Source of the DNA: Epiperipatus broadwayi
Taxonomy: Eukaryota; Onychophora; Udeonychophora; Euonychophora; Peripatidae
Direction: 5' to 3'
Assembly: GCA_028023455.1 (NCBI GenBank)
Contig: JAQFVV010006273.1
Location: 5,589,598 to 5,653,597, forward strand
DNA: 64,000 bases
Shown here: piece after piece, positions 11,992 to 25,199 of the stretch
Layout: every line of letters starts with the position of its first letter
Numbering within the stretch: the first letter of the stretch is position 1
Notes under the pieces: model-generated
Databases searched by the model: none
What the model was told of the DNA's origin: nothing
Seen by the model: only the letters and a program-made list of their open reading frames with translations
Program-made: the position numbers and the translations under genes

Positions 11992-14900
11992 ATGAAGATA
12001 AAAATTGGATCTCTCAACATTAGAGGCTTAAATGCCACCAAAAAACTTTTTGATCTCAAAAAATGGTTACATACAACACAACCACACATACTTGGGATTT
12101 TGGAAACAAAAATATACAGCAGCTCTCAAATTGATCCATCAAAATATTTAGTCAGCCAAGGTTTTTGTGCCTGCTCAAGGCAATCACCATCACCATCAGG
12201 TGGCACAGGCATAATTATTTCCCACAACTGCCCTTTTGATTCTTTTAAAATTATATATATTGACTCTAATCTTATCATATTAACACTCCATCATAAAAAT
12301 ATCACACTTAACCTAGTATTTGTATATATACCACCAGGCCCCATCATCATCTCCAGAATAATAGCAACAATAAATTCAATGCTTACAGCAACACCAAATC
12401 CCATAATACTCCTGGGAGATTTCAACATGACCTACCAAACTTTTGTCACCAAATGGATCCATCAAATAACAATCCCACTTATGAGTGCTGAGGGTTTTCT
12501 CCCATCAAACTCAATATCTTTTAATAACAATAGATATAAGTCACTTATTGATTTGTGTTTCTACTCACCAATGTTACATCATTATTTTAATCTTGAACTC
12601 TGTCCATCTATAATCTCAGATCATGCTGCTCAGTTCATCACCCTCGACCTAACAAAAATACAGAATACAACAATAGCCCTCCAAAAGACTATGCGAATAC
12701 TTCTTCCAGCACAAACAACTGAATTCCTATATTCAGAAACATATATAATGCTCCAAAAACTTCAAAACATGTCACTCGATCCAGTACAAAAGTATATAGC
12801 ATTCACCAATATACTTTCTTTCAACATCAATCATATTACCTGCAACTCAACACCCCCCACCAGATTATTAGCATTGGCAGATGAACTACATAAAAGAATA
12901 ACCATTTCCAGACCAACTACAGATAATCAAACACAAATTAAAAAACTTACAGAAATGTACAACAATACATGCAATACACTAAAGCAATATGTAGCAATAA
13001 AAAAGAAAAAAATATGCCTTACACAACAACATACTTGGACCAGAGCATACATACGGTGGGCATTGGGATACCCATCCACAGTCAGAGTGCCTATGGCACT
13101 TGAAATAGATGGTTCTATAACAGCTGGACATAACATGATAAACCCAATATATCAACACTTTAAAAAAAAACTGCAAAAACAGAGTGTGTACATACCAAAT
13201 GAAGACATATTTGGAGACCCTGAAACAGACACACCAATAACAACAACTGACATTGTATTTCAACTTGCAACAATAACAAACACATGTCACCCAGGACCAC
13301 AAGGAATTCCCAAATTTGTGTTCAAACATCTTAGTCACTTCACAGCAAAATACCTGTGCGATCTAGCCAATTACATATCCCAAAAAATTTACAACATACA
13401 AAGTCTATACCCAATTGCAATGGTTCCATTTAACAAAAAACCAACAGCAATATCATCTTTATCTAATCTATGACCAATTTCAATGGGACCTTTAGGAATA
13501 AAAATTCTTGAAAGAGTGATAAAGGAAAAAATAGAACAACACATACTCCCTGTGTTATCATCAGCACAATATGCCAAAAAAGGATCATCCATTGGCCAGG
13601 GTGCCTTAATGTACAAAACAATTATTGAAGTAGTAAAAAAAAGAAAGAAATATGCACCAATTATAGTTCAACTAGACATTGAGGCAGCTTTTGACTCAGT
13701 GCCTATAGCCAAATTATTAGACGTGCTGAAAAAAACAACAACACCTCCATCCCTACTATATATAATAGCAAATCTGCTACTCAGCCGTGAAATTCACATC
13801 ACATTGAATGGAAAAAAATCACCAGCCTTCAGACCGAGTCAATCCATCCCACAAGGATCCCCCCTAAGTGCCTTGCTCTTTACAATATATATAAATCCTC
13901 TATTAATAGAGATACAGAAAAAAATAAAAGGCATTCAAATTCCAAACACTGCTTTAAATATATCATGCATAGCCTATATGGACGATGTAACCGTTTTCCT
14001 CCCCTCTAAAAAGAACCTCCCCATATTACAAGAGATAATCAAGAATTATACCTCAAATTTTAATTTAAAAATTAACACAAATAAAACTGCTGCATGGTCA
14101 ATATACACAGGCAAGCACTGTACAGAGATGTTTAATGGTAAACCATCTGCTTTCCTTGGTTTCCCATTCTACTCTGGAACCAATGGAATGAGGCAAAAAA
14201 TTCAAAATAAATTAAAAATAGATGCTGAAAAAATTACAGCCTCACTTGAAAAGTCATACCTGTCAATATATGCAAAGGTAGCACTATTTAATCAACTTAT
14301 AACTACAAAAATTACATACTATACACCTATAATCAAATTTGCAAAAACATTCATATCTAAAATCTCGTCAATCTGTAACAAACTAATATGGAAGAGAAAG
14401 ACAGTGGCAATCTCTTTAAAAAAAATCTGAGCAGACCACCACATAGCAATGGACTTGGACTCCATACAATCAATGTTTTTTACACACAGAAATCAGTAAA
14501 TCTAATAACAGCAACCATAAAAAGATTTCCAGACCTGGAGTGTGTAATCAGTATAATACCCACAGACAGACCACCCCCTTCATATGGATATCTATCCACA
14601 CTGATTGAAGAACTCAAGCCAATATACAACAAAATATCACTCAATAATGACAATAAGTATACATACTGGGACATTTACAATATACTACATCCCAACCAGA
14701 CACCCAATCTACATCCATCAGTTCTTGGAATAGACAACAGGCAACTACTGCAACAATTCAGAAAATGGTCATTAGAACCAAAATTATTCGATTTTCTACT
14801 TAAGCTTAATCTCAATGCTCTACCCACAACCCATTTCCTTAGATTTCGTAGATTCTATACCAATATAGACCCCATGTGCAGACTATGTCATAGAGAAGAA

Positions 14901-15230
14901 GAGACACAAGATCATTTTCTTCATTCCTGCAGTGCCCTAGAAACAATATGTCGCACAATGTTTACCACATACAGAAAGGCTATCATTTCAATAGATGAAA
15001 TAATAAATACATTTAAAAAAGGCAATAACCCTGCTATTCGTGCAGCAACATACAGCCTTTATGCCTACTGGTGCACCAGATGCACTTTTGCACTTGCCAA
15101 TAACCCTCGACGCCACCCAGCAACATATTCAATAAAACTAGAACTGTTAAGAAAAAGAGACAGCATCCTAGCTCAACCAGATATATTTGCAGCCACATGG
15201 TCACACTTGAAACAGAGATCCAGTCTATGA
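11992..15230 (+). pseudogene. LINE endonuclease-reverse transcriptase polyprotein (one stop, one frameshift)
   Basis: The protein would prime reverse transcription at nicked target DNA. The first open segment (11992-13473) carries a complete apurinic-type endonuclease: N9 (GSLNIRGLN), E38 (LGILETK), D143 and N145 (LLGDFNM), D210-H211 (SDHAAQ). It stops at a TGA at 13471-13473, exactly where the RT motif (N-L-R-P-I-S) expects Arg, so CGA to TGA is likely. The second segment (13483-14430) has RT motifs LDIEAAFDSV (residues 64-73), SIPQGSPLSALLF and the catalytic YMDD (165-168). It shifts frame at an A8 run (14418-14425). The third segment (from about 14420 to 15230) has a CCHC finger, C-x2-C-x8-H-x4-C, in MCRLCHREEETQDHFLHSC. 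Only two lesions in about 1080 codons points to a rather young copy. Confidence 0.9.
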
Positions 15231-15604
<374 letters not shown>

Positions 15605-16085
15605 TCTTTTCATTGCTGGTTTTGGTTATTAGATGGAATGGCACTGCCTATTCCATTCCTTTAATTTTACCATTGCTCTGGAATGATGCTACTTTAGTAA
15701 TGGTTGCTTTTTCAGTTTACCTTTCTCTGATTTAACATTTTTTTTATAAATATAAAGGGTATCCATAAAGCAGAATCATTCTCTGGAGATTAAGCACATT
15801 GTAGTATGTGCTTCTGTCCCCAGATACTGCTTGCAGGGACCCTGTATCAGTTTGCTGACTGTCATCATTGAATAAAATTAGGTACTTTATAATAAATGTT
15901 TTTGTTGTATATATCACTTATTTTTTGATTTTTGTAGAAGCTGAAAGGCTGGAGTAATGTAAAATTGTGCTTTCTGTTATAGAAAATGGCAAAGAAAACA
16001 GTTGTAATGTTTGAAACAACTTAACAGAAAACTCATTAAGGAAAACACAATTTTACAAGTTGTTGAATAGAAATGTAAAATTTAC
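15605..16085. other. intergenic DNA, no feature seen
   Basis: A short hairpin (GGAATGG...CCATTCC, about 15635-15659) follows the microsatellite. Otherwise nothing is recognisable. Confidence 0.4.
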
Positions 16086-16089
16086 CATA

Positions 16090-16560
16090 TCCTAGAAAAG
16101 CATGAGAAGTGAAGTCCAATGTCATGATAATGCTAATGTTTTTGTTTGCAAATGGCATTGTTCATTCAGAATTATTTTTAGCAATCAGGCATGTGAGGTG
16201 GTAAAATGAAAAAATCTGATTTGTGGCAAAGTATGGAATGCAAACTTCACCAAAATAATACACCAGATGCACAAAGTCTTGAATGGAAAGTATTTTTTAT
16301 TAAATTCAACATGACCCAGCTTATACATCAGTCATATTTGTCTGATCATGTTTTATGTAATTTCTTTTTATTCCCTCAAATGAAAAAGAAATTGTAGACT
16401 TAGAAGTGTTAAAGAAAAAAACAATGGAGACAATAAATGACAACACTTTGCAAAAGTTTCAGGACTATTTCAAAAAGTGGAAAATATAAACTAATGCAGT
16501 GCATTAAACTGACAGTATTTTGAAGAGGATTCAGTTTGTAACATCTAAAAATAAATACAC
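16090..16560 (+). pseudogene. mariner-family transposase relic
   Basis: Several phrases match the conserved C-terminal half of mariner transposases in the right order. They are a GIVHSEL-like segment (about 16155-16180, cf. GI-hY-ELL), a LHQNNTPDA segment (about 16236-16268, cf. the catalytic HQDNAR/P), QLIHQSYLSDHVLCNFFLF (about 16318-16373, cf. HPPYSPDLAPCDFFLFP) and QMKKKL. After a stop come FQDYFKKW (about 16460-16485) and YFEED (about 16516-16531), matching the usual W-xx-R-W-x-x-C-I...YFEGD ending. The catalytic aspartates are largely lost. It is an old, inactive fragment; no terminal inverted repeats were found. Confidence 0.75.
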
Positions 16561-17151
16561 AATTTTTATCACAAAATTCCAGTGATTTGATATTTTTCTT
16601 CAAATATATTTTAATTTTTATTTTTGTAGATGATGACAGGTTTAATCAGGCAATAAATAATGATCTGAATTTATTTATTTTGAGCATAAAGCAATCGATT
16701 TTTTTAATACTGTCTTTGACAAAGATAAAAGGTTTTAATCTGCAATGAGTACAATTAGTTTTGTAGCATTTTCACTATAACCAATATCTTACATTACTCC
16801 TAAGACATTTATTTGCTTTAATCACTCCTTAAAAAAGTTAAAAAATACAACCAGAAAATAAAATAAAAGTACTTTTTGTTTAACTGGATTTAGTGACTGC
16901 TATCTTATAATCAGTTGATTGCTTTCTTATAATCAGTTATTATAATGAAATAAATTTGCTTTTTATTACTGTTGCCATTAGTTGCAATAACTTTTATAAT
17001 ATTTCTTTTAAAAAGTAGAAAAAATGCAATTATTTGAAAATTTAAACTACACAAACTAAATTCAAACTAATTTATTTTTTCCAAAATAAGATATATTTAG
17101 GAAGATCTGAGAGAGATTCCCATTCAATTTTAAAATATGAAATGAAGACAT
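16560..17151. other. AT-rich intergenic DNA
   Basis: No gene, RNA or clear repeat is visible. 'TCTTATAATCAGTT(G/A)' occurs twice near 16903-16940. Confidence 0.5.
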
Positions 17152-17155
17152 TTAA

Positions 17156-17902
17156 CCCTTAAACCGCTAATTTTATTATTGGTTGTATCAGATAAAAATC
17201 AAATCTTTTAATTGGCCAACTCACAAACTGAAGACAAAGCCTATTGTTAAAACATATTTGCCTATAATATTAAATTCAACTCAGATACGTTTATAAAAAG
17301 TTTTTTACTAATTTTTCAGGTTATGAAGAGAACGAAAGTTCTTTCAAAAATAAATTGCTATTTATTTATTTTAAAATATTCACTTTCGGCAACGTAAAAG
17401 CTATAATATAAACAAAAAGATCGACTTTTACGTTATAGAAAAGTAAATATTTCTTTTTACTAAATCTTCAACATTTTTATAAAAATCTTCGATATTTTTC
17501 GAAAATAATTTTGTTTTTTTAGTATATTTTTTAAAAAACTAGTTTAATTTCTTAAATTATATATTTTTAAATACTTAAATTGCATTCGAAATGAAAATCT
17601 CAGCGTTTTTCTTTATTTTCTTTGATCAGGCAGTTTCTTTGTTCTTTCCAGCCAATCAGAATGTCTTTTTCGGCTGAGAGCTTGCTAAGAACCAATCACA
17701 AATAATGTTCTTTCTTTGTTTAGGTTTAAATGCGTTTTTTTTCTATTTTTTACTTGTAAAATAAATCGGAAGATGGCACCATCGTACAGAACTTTTAAAA
17801 ACGCATTCAATACATCTTTAACGAAAATTTTCGTATGAAAACGGGCTGAGTTAGAGTGATTTCAGATGTCGACGAGGAGCCTCGTCGGACGCGGGAAAAG
17901 GG
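17156..17902. mobile_element. piggyBac-type MITE
   Basis: The element begins CCCTTAAACCGC (17156) and ends GCGGGAAAAGGG (17902), imperfect inverted ends that start with CCCTT/AAGGG. TTAA lies directly outside each end (17152-17155 and 17903-17906), the target duplication characteristic of piggyBac transposons. At 747 bp, with no transposase frame, it is a non-autonomous derivative. A perfect subterminal hairpin (GACGAGG-AG-CCTCGTC, about 17871-17886) sits near the right end. It is clearly richer in G, C and CpG than its surroundings, particularly from 17580 on. Confidence 0.85.
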
Positions 17903-17906
17903 TTAA

Positions 17907-19583
17907 AAATGGATAGCATTATAATATACCATTTGTGACCATTGAGGGTTCATCAATGTGAAAGCTTATTTTTACATTTCAAATATATTTCCATTAATTT
18001 TGTTGATGCATTTATTAATGAAAACAAAATATATTTATTTTTTGTAGGTATGAATGGTTTTCAAAGATTTGAATAATACATACATGAAAAAGAGCTCATA
18101 TTTGATTTTTTTTACTTTTTAATATAAATTAAATGCACAATAAATATTAAATTTATTTCATTATTTTGAAATAATTATAAAGTCATCAAAATGATTGCTA
18201 TTAAAAATGTTTTAAGTTTGATACAATCATTTTTTCACACTGAAGGTTGCATATATAAAAATAAATAAACATTTTAAGTCTCTTCATAATTATATTTAAT
18301 CTTCAGTGAAAAGATTTGTAATAATTTTGAATTACCATTTTCATTTTATTAATTGCTGACATATGGGTTTTATTTTGGCAAAAGAAAATATTCTTTAAGT
18401 CATAGTTAGTGAGTAAAAAGGTCATGGGCTTAATGATAAAAAGATGGATTTGAGATCTTGAACATAATGTGAATGTCCTAAATTAGTCATTCAATTATTT
18501 TTATAATCTAAATAAACAAATAAAATAAAATGATTGTTACTATGGTAATATAAAAATTTGAAAAGATTATTTTAAAATAGTCTACAAAGTAAACCAAAAT
18601 TCATTTGGAATGTAGATCTAATTGTTTTAAATTTTATTTTTAATCATTCTTATAAGCATTTTATTATTTTATTTTATCCATAGACAAAATAAATTATTTA
18701 TTTATAAATAAATGAATTTATTTATTGTATCACATACAATTTTGAAATCGGCAGGGCTTAAAACTAAATTGAAGAACATGTTAGCTAAAATGACACAAAA
18801 TTGTACATTTTAAATTATTAAGATGTCACCACATGTTTCATTATATATATACAATTGATTAATAAGTAATTTATATATAATAAAATATTCATAATTTTTA
18901 TTGACTAAAAAATATGTCAGTGGAGTTTTTTTTCGAATTATCACAATTTTGAAATAGTGTACACATGGAACTGAAATGAAATATTTCTTTTATTTTAATA
19001 AAGGCACGAATAAACAATTGATTGATTTATAAAAAGAAAAAAAAAGTCAATATAAATAATGCACATCCTTATTTTACTAAAGTAAAACGTAAAAATTCCA
19101 AAATACGTTTTTGATATAAAAAAATGTCTAAAGTATATTTCTTTGATTTTCTGATGTATTTATCGAACTAATAACCGGTTCTCTAGTTAATGTTTAATTT
19201 TGAATAATTCATTTTCCTGTAGTAACTATAATATGACGGATGTATGTTATTGTTAGCACATTATCATCCTTTTATTAATAATTCTGGCTGATTAAATTTA
19301 TCTTTAACTCTTTGTTTTTGATCTCTTTTTTTTCCTGAAGTTAGAATTTTCATACTTATAAGAGGCAGATAACAGTAATGGTGCACGTTTTTTTTTTTAT
19401 TTCTGTGAATTAATTTATTTTGGACGTCATAAATAAAAGTAAACTAAAGTTATCTTGAAATCAGACTAGGAAAGTGAAGATTATCTTTGACGATTTCTAA
19501 TCTAACTATATGCTTTTAAATATTTTTTTAATAAAACTTCCTTTTTCATTTGTTCCAATTGTTTTATATATATATATGTAAAA
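17907..19583. other. AT-rich intergenic DNA
   Basis: Nothing codes here. Long A/T runs and short inverted AT tracts only. Confidence 0.5.
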
Positions 19584-19654
19584 GCGTTGACCGGGAAGCG
19601 AACCCGGGCCAGCTGCTTGAAAGGCAGTTATGCTAACCGCTAGGTCACCAACGC
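19584..19654 (-). tRNA. tRNA-Glu(UUC)-like sequence: tRNA gene or SINE head
   Basis: On the minus strand a 71-base tRNA-like cloverleaf is nearly intact. The acceptor strands GCGTTGG and TCAACGC pair (one G-T), and the T arm CCGGG-TTCGCTT-CCCGG is perfect. An A-box-like region contains ACCTAGCGGTTAGC. The anticodon loop CTTTCAA gives anticodon TTC (Glu; + strand 19619-19621), on a stem with four sure pairs. A TTTT run follows the 3' end, as for a Pol III terminator. Against a real gene: the anticodon stem has a mismatch, and a degraded relative with the same 3' flank lies at 463-533, which suggests a tRNA-derived SINE family. Confidence 0.5.
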
Positions 19655-21779
19655 TTCATTGATGTCATTTTACAGCGAATATCCACTACTTAAAGTTGTA
19701 TTTTAATATAAGTACATACTATACATACATGAACGATTTGAAAACCTGTTTACTATCAGAAAATATATCTAGACAATCATAAATAGTTTCATTTACATAA
19801 AATACTTTTGATAAAAATTAGGCAGTCTTTCATAAACGATTACTATAATTTCATTCTGTTAAAATTATAACTATGCAGTATATAATATCTAATTTGGAAA
19901 ATATATTTACATTGAATTAAAAATATACTGTATATTTATTTACTATACTGAACTCAAAAACAAATAATTTACACATAATTTTTTTCCATAACTAGGTTTT
20001 CTAACTAAAAAATGTCTTAGGAAAAAAAAAACTAATAATAAGGGGGAAAGCCAAAGAATGCGATTGCAGAAAACACGGATTTATCAATAATAGTTATAAT
20101 ATAAATGCATGTTAGTGTGGTATATTAATTGAACGCATTCTTATTTAATAGTTAACTAACAATAGTGTCTTTACCATATTGCACAACATTAAAAAGTTTT
20201 TCTTTAAAAAAATTATTAAGATCTATTTATCAGAATAAGTTTCTATTATAACAATATCACCTTTGGCTTTCGTGACACAACCGGGATTTAAAAATTATAT
20301 TTACATCTACTTTGAAAATTTCCAAATGCTTCTATTTCCGGGTTATAAAGAAGTAAAAAAAAAGTTATGCTACGCTAGAAAGCTTTACTTTTAACGAGAA
20401 CGCGAACAATCTTTATCAGTTTACATTATTTTAAAGGTAATTTCTTCGTTTATATTTTTACAAAAGTTAATATTAATACATAATGAACGCAATTTCTTTT
20501 TTTTTTTTTTTAGTTTATAATATCATACTTGAATAAAAATAAGTAAATGTTTAAAAACAAATTGACTATTAAGTTTGTAAGTTGTCAGTATGTTTGTCAT
20601 TTATCTTAACGTATTTATAATCAATAATTTATTGATTTAAAAAATTAATGAAATATTTTAAGCTAAAGTTAATACACCAAGAGGTATATTAAACATTATT
20701 TTAGCCTATGTATGAATGTAAAATTATTTAATATTTTGATTTAACTTAATTGAGAAAGAAATATTAAAATGTCTAGCAATACTGAAAAGTTAATAGTAGA
20801 GACTCATTATTTTTCGAGTTGCTTGCAGCGATTTAATAATTAAAAACAATTTCCGATTGTCCAATAAGCAATAGAATCGTTATTTTGCTATATTTATTCT
20901 AATTATATATATATTAGAATTACAATATGTCAGATAACATTAACTTATTTTAATTAAATATAATACATTTTATAATATATGTAAAACGTGTGTCTATATG
21001 TCATTTTATGATTTTAAAAACATTATTGTTTTTTAAATAATGTCCTGTCCTGCGATCATATTTAAAAGACAAATTATTTATCTAGTGAGTGTGCTACTTA
21101 AACCACAAGTGATTATGATATCCGAAGCAATTCATTTTTGATTCCAATCTTTATAAGAGTCTCTCCTTGAGAATTCAAAAGAAGATTGTGATGAAGTGCA
21201 GAGAAATCAATTCAAGAAAGGAAAATAATCAGCAAATAAATCATATGCAGTCTTTAAATCAACGCTTTTCATTGGCGCCAAAATCGAGCTGGAGTATGAC
21301 ATCTATTACGGGTCATCCAGACCTCGTTATTAATTTTATGAACCTTGAGGGATAATCATATACGAGAGATTGTAATTTGTAATTAACCGTTATTGATCAT
21401 TTTTACTAATTTTGCAACAGCAGACTTTTTGCAAATCGTAAGTAATGAACTTTTTAATTAAACATGTTTATTTACGTTGAAAACAATATATTCTTTTAAT
21501 TTAATGTCATTATTTAGTAATCACTAAATCTTACTGATACAACATTAATAGAATTGTTGTATAAATTGTATGGACTCACTGTCAATTTGATAAATTTATT
21601 TATTTAAAAGTTTTTATAAGTCTACAATGTGAGATTGAACTACAGTTTGGCCTAGTTGACTATCTGTCTATATAAACAGATAACAACAGAAATAAGTTTT
21701 CTGCCTTTTCTATTATTAAATTTTTTATTTTATCTTTTTTGGCCCTTCTTGACAGAAAATAATTTTTAGTGCAAATCTA
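19655..21779. other. AT-rich intergenic DNA
   Basis: No coding region is supported. A slightly less AT-rich patch with CpGs lies at about 20260-20420 and another at about 21040-21350, where a 62-codon open frame has no recognisable motif. Either could hide a regulatory element, but nothing specific is visible. Confidence 0.4.
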
Positions 21780-21970
21780 ACAAAACAACTCAACAAAAAA
21801 TAGTTTGACAAAAATAGTTCAACAGAAAGTTTTTTGTTTACATTGACCAAAAGAATCGATAGAAAATAACTTTTTGACCACATTTCAGCAAAAACAGTTT
21901 TATCAAAAGAAATTTAATAAAAAATAAATTTTTCTAACATATTTTGTCAAAAAAGTTTGACAAAATTGTA
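21780..21970. repeat. imperfect tandem array of CAACAGAAAA/TTGACAAAA type
   Basis: Short segments such as 'AACTCAACAAAAAATAGTTT', 'GACAAAAATAGTTCAACAGA', 'CAGCAAAAACAGTTTTATCA' and 'GTCAAAAAAGTTTGACAAAA' recur with a loose 20-25 base period. The array is degenerate and non-coding. Confidence 0.5.
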
Positions 21971-24900
21971 TTTTTGCAGCAGTTTCACTCAGATTATAAA
22001 GGATAAAATTCAAGAGCAACTGTACAATACTTACTTAAAGCTAGTAAGTAATAAACTTAGAGAAAAAAATGTTACAAACAAATAAAATAAAACATATGTG
22101 CATACATTTGCAATAAAACTATAATTTAGTATTTTCCATAATTGTTAAAAATAGCAGTGATTGGGCAGGTTTGTCTACCAGAATTAATTTTAGTGATCCC
22201 ACTTTAGAAGCATCATGTGCAGTATTTGGGGGCAAATAGAATAGGTGTACTTCAGAACTCATATTTCAGAAGAATTTTTACATGATATTATTAAGTTAGA
22301 TAATTTATTCAACCCTGATCCATCATATCATGTTGTTATCAAATGTAACACATTATTATAATAGAGATTTACTGGAGAAGACATTGTGGAGCTCTGACTT
22401 TATTCACAAGGATATGATTGAAAAAGATATGGACTTATGAAATAATTCTAAAGCAAATTCTGTAGTTTGAAAATTTTAAACCACTCATCATTTATCAAGG
22501 AATGGCAAATGGAAGTGCTCTTTTAGAAATTAATTTAGATTATTAGTCAGTACCATCTCTTGTTACTTCTTTTTGTCAACTTAGATCCAAGGTAAAAAAA
22601 ATTGCAGAGATGGACTAAAAAGTCTGTGCATTTGCAAATATAAGACCATATAACTAGTAGAGCTACATGATTAAAACAACAATTAAAATCACAAAAGAAA
22701 CAAGAATTGAGTCAATCAATATCATAAGAACAGAAGATGATCAGGAACATTACCTTAAAGTTCAACAAGGATCTTACAATCCAGGTGACTGCAGTTTAAA
22801 GATCTTCTTCATATTAAATAAAATAGGACACTATACAATGAGAATAAGTAAAATGATTCTACTGGTTGAGAAAAGTAACTTTAGATTTTAGTATACTAAC
22901 AGAAATATCATTTCATTTTATGGTCACTACACATACCAATGATTTTAAATGACATATATGCTATTTTATATTTTTATATTGTCAAAAGTAACATGCCCTC
23001 ATATTAAGTCAAAATGTGATATATATTTAGGTTTTGCTCTGAGTTTAATCAAAAAGATTATGATTAATGATGAGCTACATGTAAACTTGTCTTAACCATG
23101 ATATTGTCATCACTGATAAAAATAACTCTTAAGGATAATTAGTCCTTAATTATATGAAAGCTCAGAAAGAGTGCCATCACAAAACAATTAAGAGTAAATC
23201 TATTATAGAAATATATTAAATACTAAAAAATAAATTTTTAAAAAAAATGTGAAAAAAAAAATTGCAGATACTTTATCAAGGGTTTGAGTAGAAGTAAACT
23301 TAATTAAAAAGATATTAAAGTAAATTATATCAACATCCTCCAGTTCTATGTAACTAAAAGTAAGATTTTTTCCACTTGACTTGGGTTTTTTCTTAAACTG
23401 AAAGTGATTTGGAAAGGACAACTTACATGTTGTCCACACAATCTTTTGAAATTATTGTCAAATTGGCATGACAATTTTGTGACAAGTAAGTATGTTCATT
23501 AGCAGTTTCAAGATATTATTTTCAGCCAAATATGAAACTAAATCCTAGATTTCATCCTCAAAGACTATCCAAAAACTGTTTCAGCAATAACATTAATGTT
23601 GCATGAACAGTTGTGACTAGTAATAATATACACTGATGCAGAGTCAATCTAAGAGAAGTTCTTAATTTTAGCAGATACTTTTTCATAATAGACTAAATAT
23701 AAATTTATTACTAATACAAATTTAAATAAAATAATTTTCAGAATGAAAATTTTTTTTCACATGGCATGAATAATAGGATAGTAGTAATCATTGCTAATAA
23801 TATAAGATTTATTTCCACTAGATTCATGCTTTTGTTACAAACTAAAGAATATCCCATTTATTCATTATGCCTTATCACCTGAAATAAAATGTTTTGTTAA
23901 AAAAAAATATTACAAAAAGTCACCACATTTTAAGCAAGACTGCTACATCAAATATTCTTGTACCACCAAACACCATAATCACTCGATCTATTCTATGACA
24001 ATGGTATAATCTCTTGTTAGATTATTTATGAGTTGACTTCTGAGAACATAACTATCCTGTTTGCTTACAGCAATTAATTTACCTTAAGATAAATCCAATT
24101 TTAGATTTCCTGTATATGGCATAGTCTATTTATATGTCAATTTTAAAAGTAGTTTCAGAAAAAATAATGTATTATTATCAAGACAGACTACACTATTACA
24201 AAAAAAATTATGGGTAATGATATTGTTTTTAAAATTCCCTGATACTAACCATAAAAGAAATTTATTGGAGAATTAAAAGTAATTAAAATTCAAGCAACAC
24301 AGCATTAGCAAAATGGTTTGGAGCTGAGATAACATTCAAAAATATAACAAAATCTGAAATAGGATATAGTTTTTACCTCTAGAATTTAGGAGATTCTGCA
24401 TTAATTTAATATAGAAAATAAATAATATAGAATGCATATAAATGTATGTTATATATCATTTTGTTGTAAACAATACATAAATTTACAATTACATGTCCTA
24501 TATAAACAATCATTAGTAATAGCTTCTGAAGGCACATCATTCTATCTTCAGAAATGTATTTCATATTTGATTACATTTTAAAAATAGGATATATTTGGTC
24601 TGCCTCTCAGCCTTCTTCCTTGAAATTTTGCTTTCCAAAATATTTTGTTAAAACCTATCATGTCCTAAAATATGATTCAAAAACTTAATCTTTCTCATTT
24701 TTATCGTATTAAGTAGTTATTCTTTTATTATAAGTGCTATTAATATTTAATCCTTAGTCTTTTTTTACATTCAATTGATTCTAATTAATCTTATCCAAAG
24801 CCACATTTCCATTACTTTGGATCTTTTTTCTTCTTATTTTTCCAAGGATCATGTTTTACAACCGTAAATAAACATATTCTAAATGAAAATTTTAATAATT
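21971..24900. other. AT-rich DNA, possibly a very old element remnant
   Basis: No reliable gene is present. Two short plus-strand phrases, 'YNPGDCS' (about 22775-22795) and 'IADTLSRV' (about 23262-23285), resemble the segment that follows RNase H in Ty3/gypsy polyproteins (NPADYLSR / VADALSR). They are isolated, in different contexts and too short to support a call. Confidence 0.3.
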
Positions 24901-25115
24901 TCATTTTATTTTTTGTATTCATATTTTTATTTACTAATTAATTTTTTTTGTTTTGGAAAATATGTTTTATTAACATTATATTCTTTTTAATTACAAGACA
25001 AAAGAAAAGGTACAAAATCAGGGCCATATATTCATTTTTAAAATACCGTCATAGAATGAATTGTGAAAAAAATATTCATTTGATAAAAAATATTAAACAT
25101 TACAAAGAAAGCAAA

Positions 25116-25196
25116 TGTTATGAAACTTTATATATACAGGAAAATATAAACAAATTATGTTATGAAACTTTATACGTATGAGAAAATTTAAACAAA
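25116..25196. repeat. 42-bp tandem duplication
   Basis: A unit beginning TGTTATGAAACTTTATA occurs at 25116-25157 and again, slightly diverged, at 25158-25196. The surrounding 24900-26837 is AT-rich with no visible gene apart from a TATG/TG microsatellite near 25364-25384. Confidence 0.7.
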
Positions 25197-25199
25197 TGC

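Noticed and set aside
12927-13338. Minus-strand open frames of 69 and 119 codons
   Set aside because: They lie opposite the well-supported LINE frame and have no recognisable domains; they are shadows.
21167-21355. 62-codon plus-strand open frame
   Set aside because: No motif, no splice or promoter context, and a length expected by chance.
22667-23290. Possible old gypsy fragment (YNPGDCS, IADTLSRV)
   Set aside because: Two short motifs about 490 bases apart with no RT or integrase motifs beside them; chance cannot be excluded.
24948-25181. 77-codon plus-strand open frame
   Set aside because: Its end is generated by a 42-bp tandem duplication and its composition is that of AT-rich DNA.
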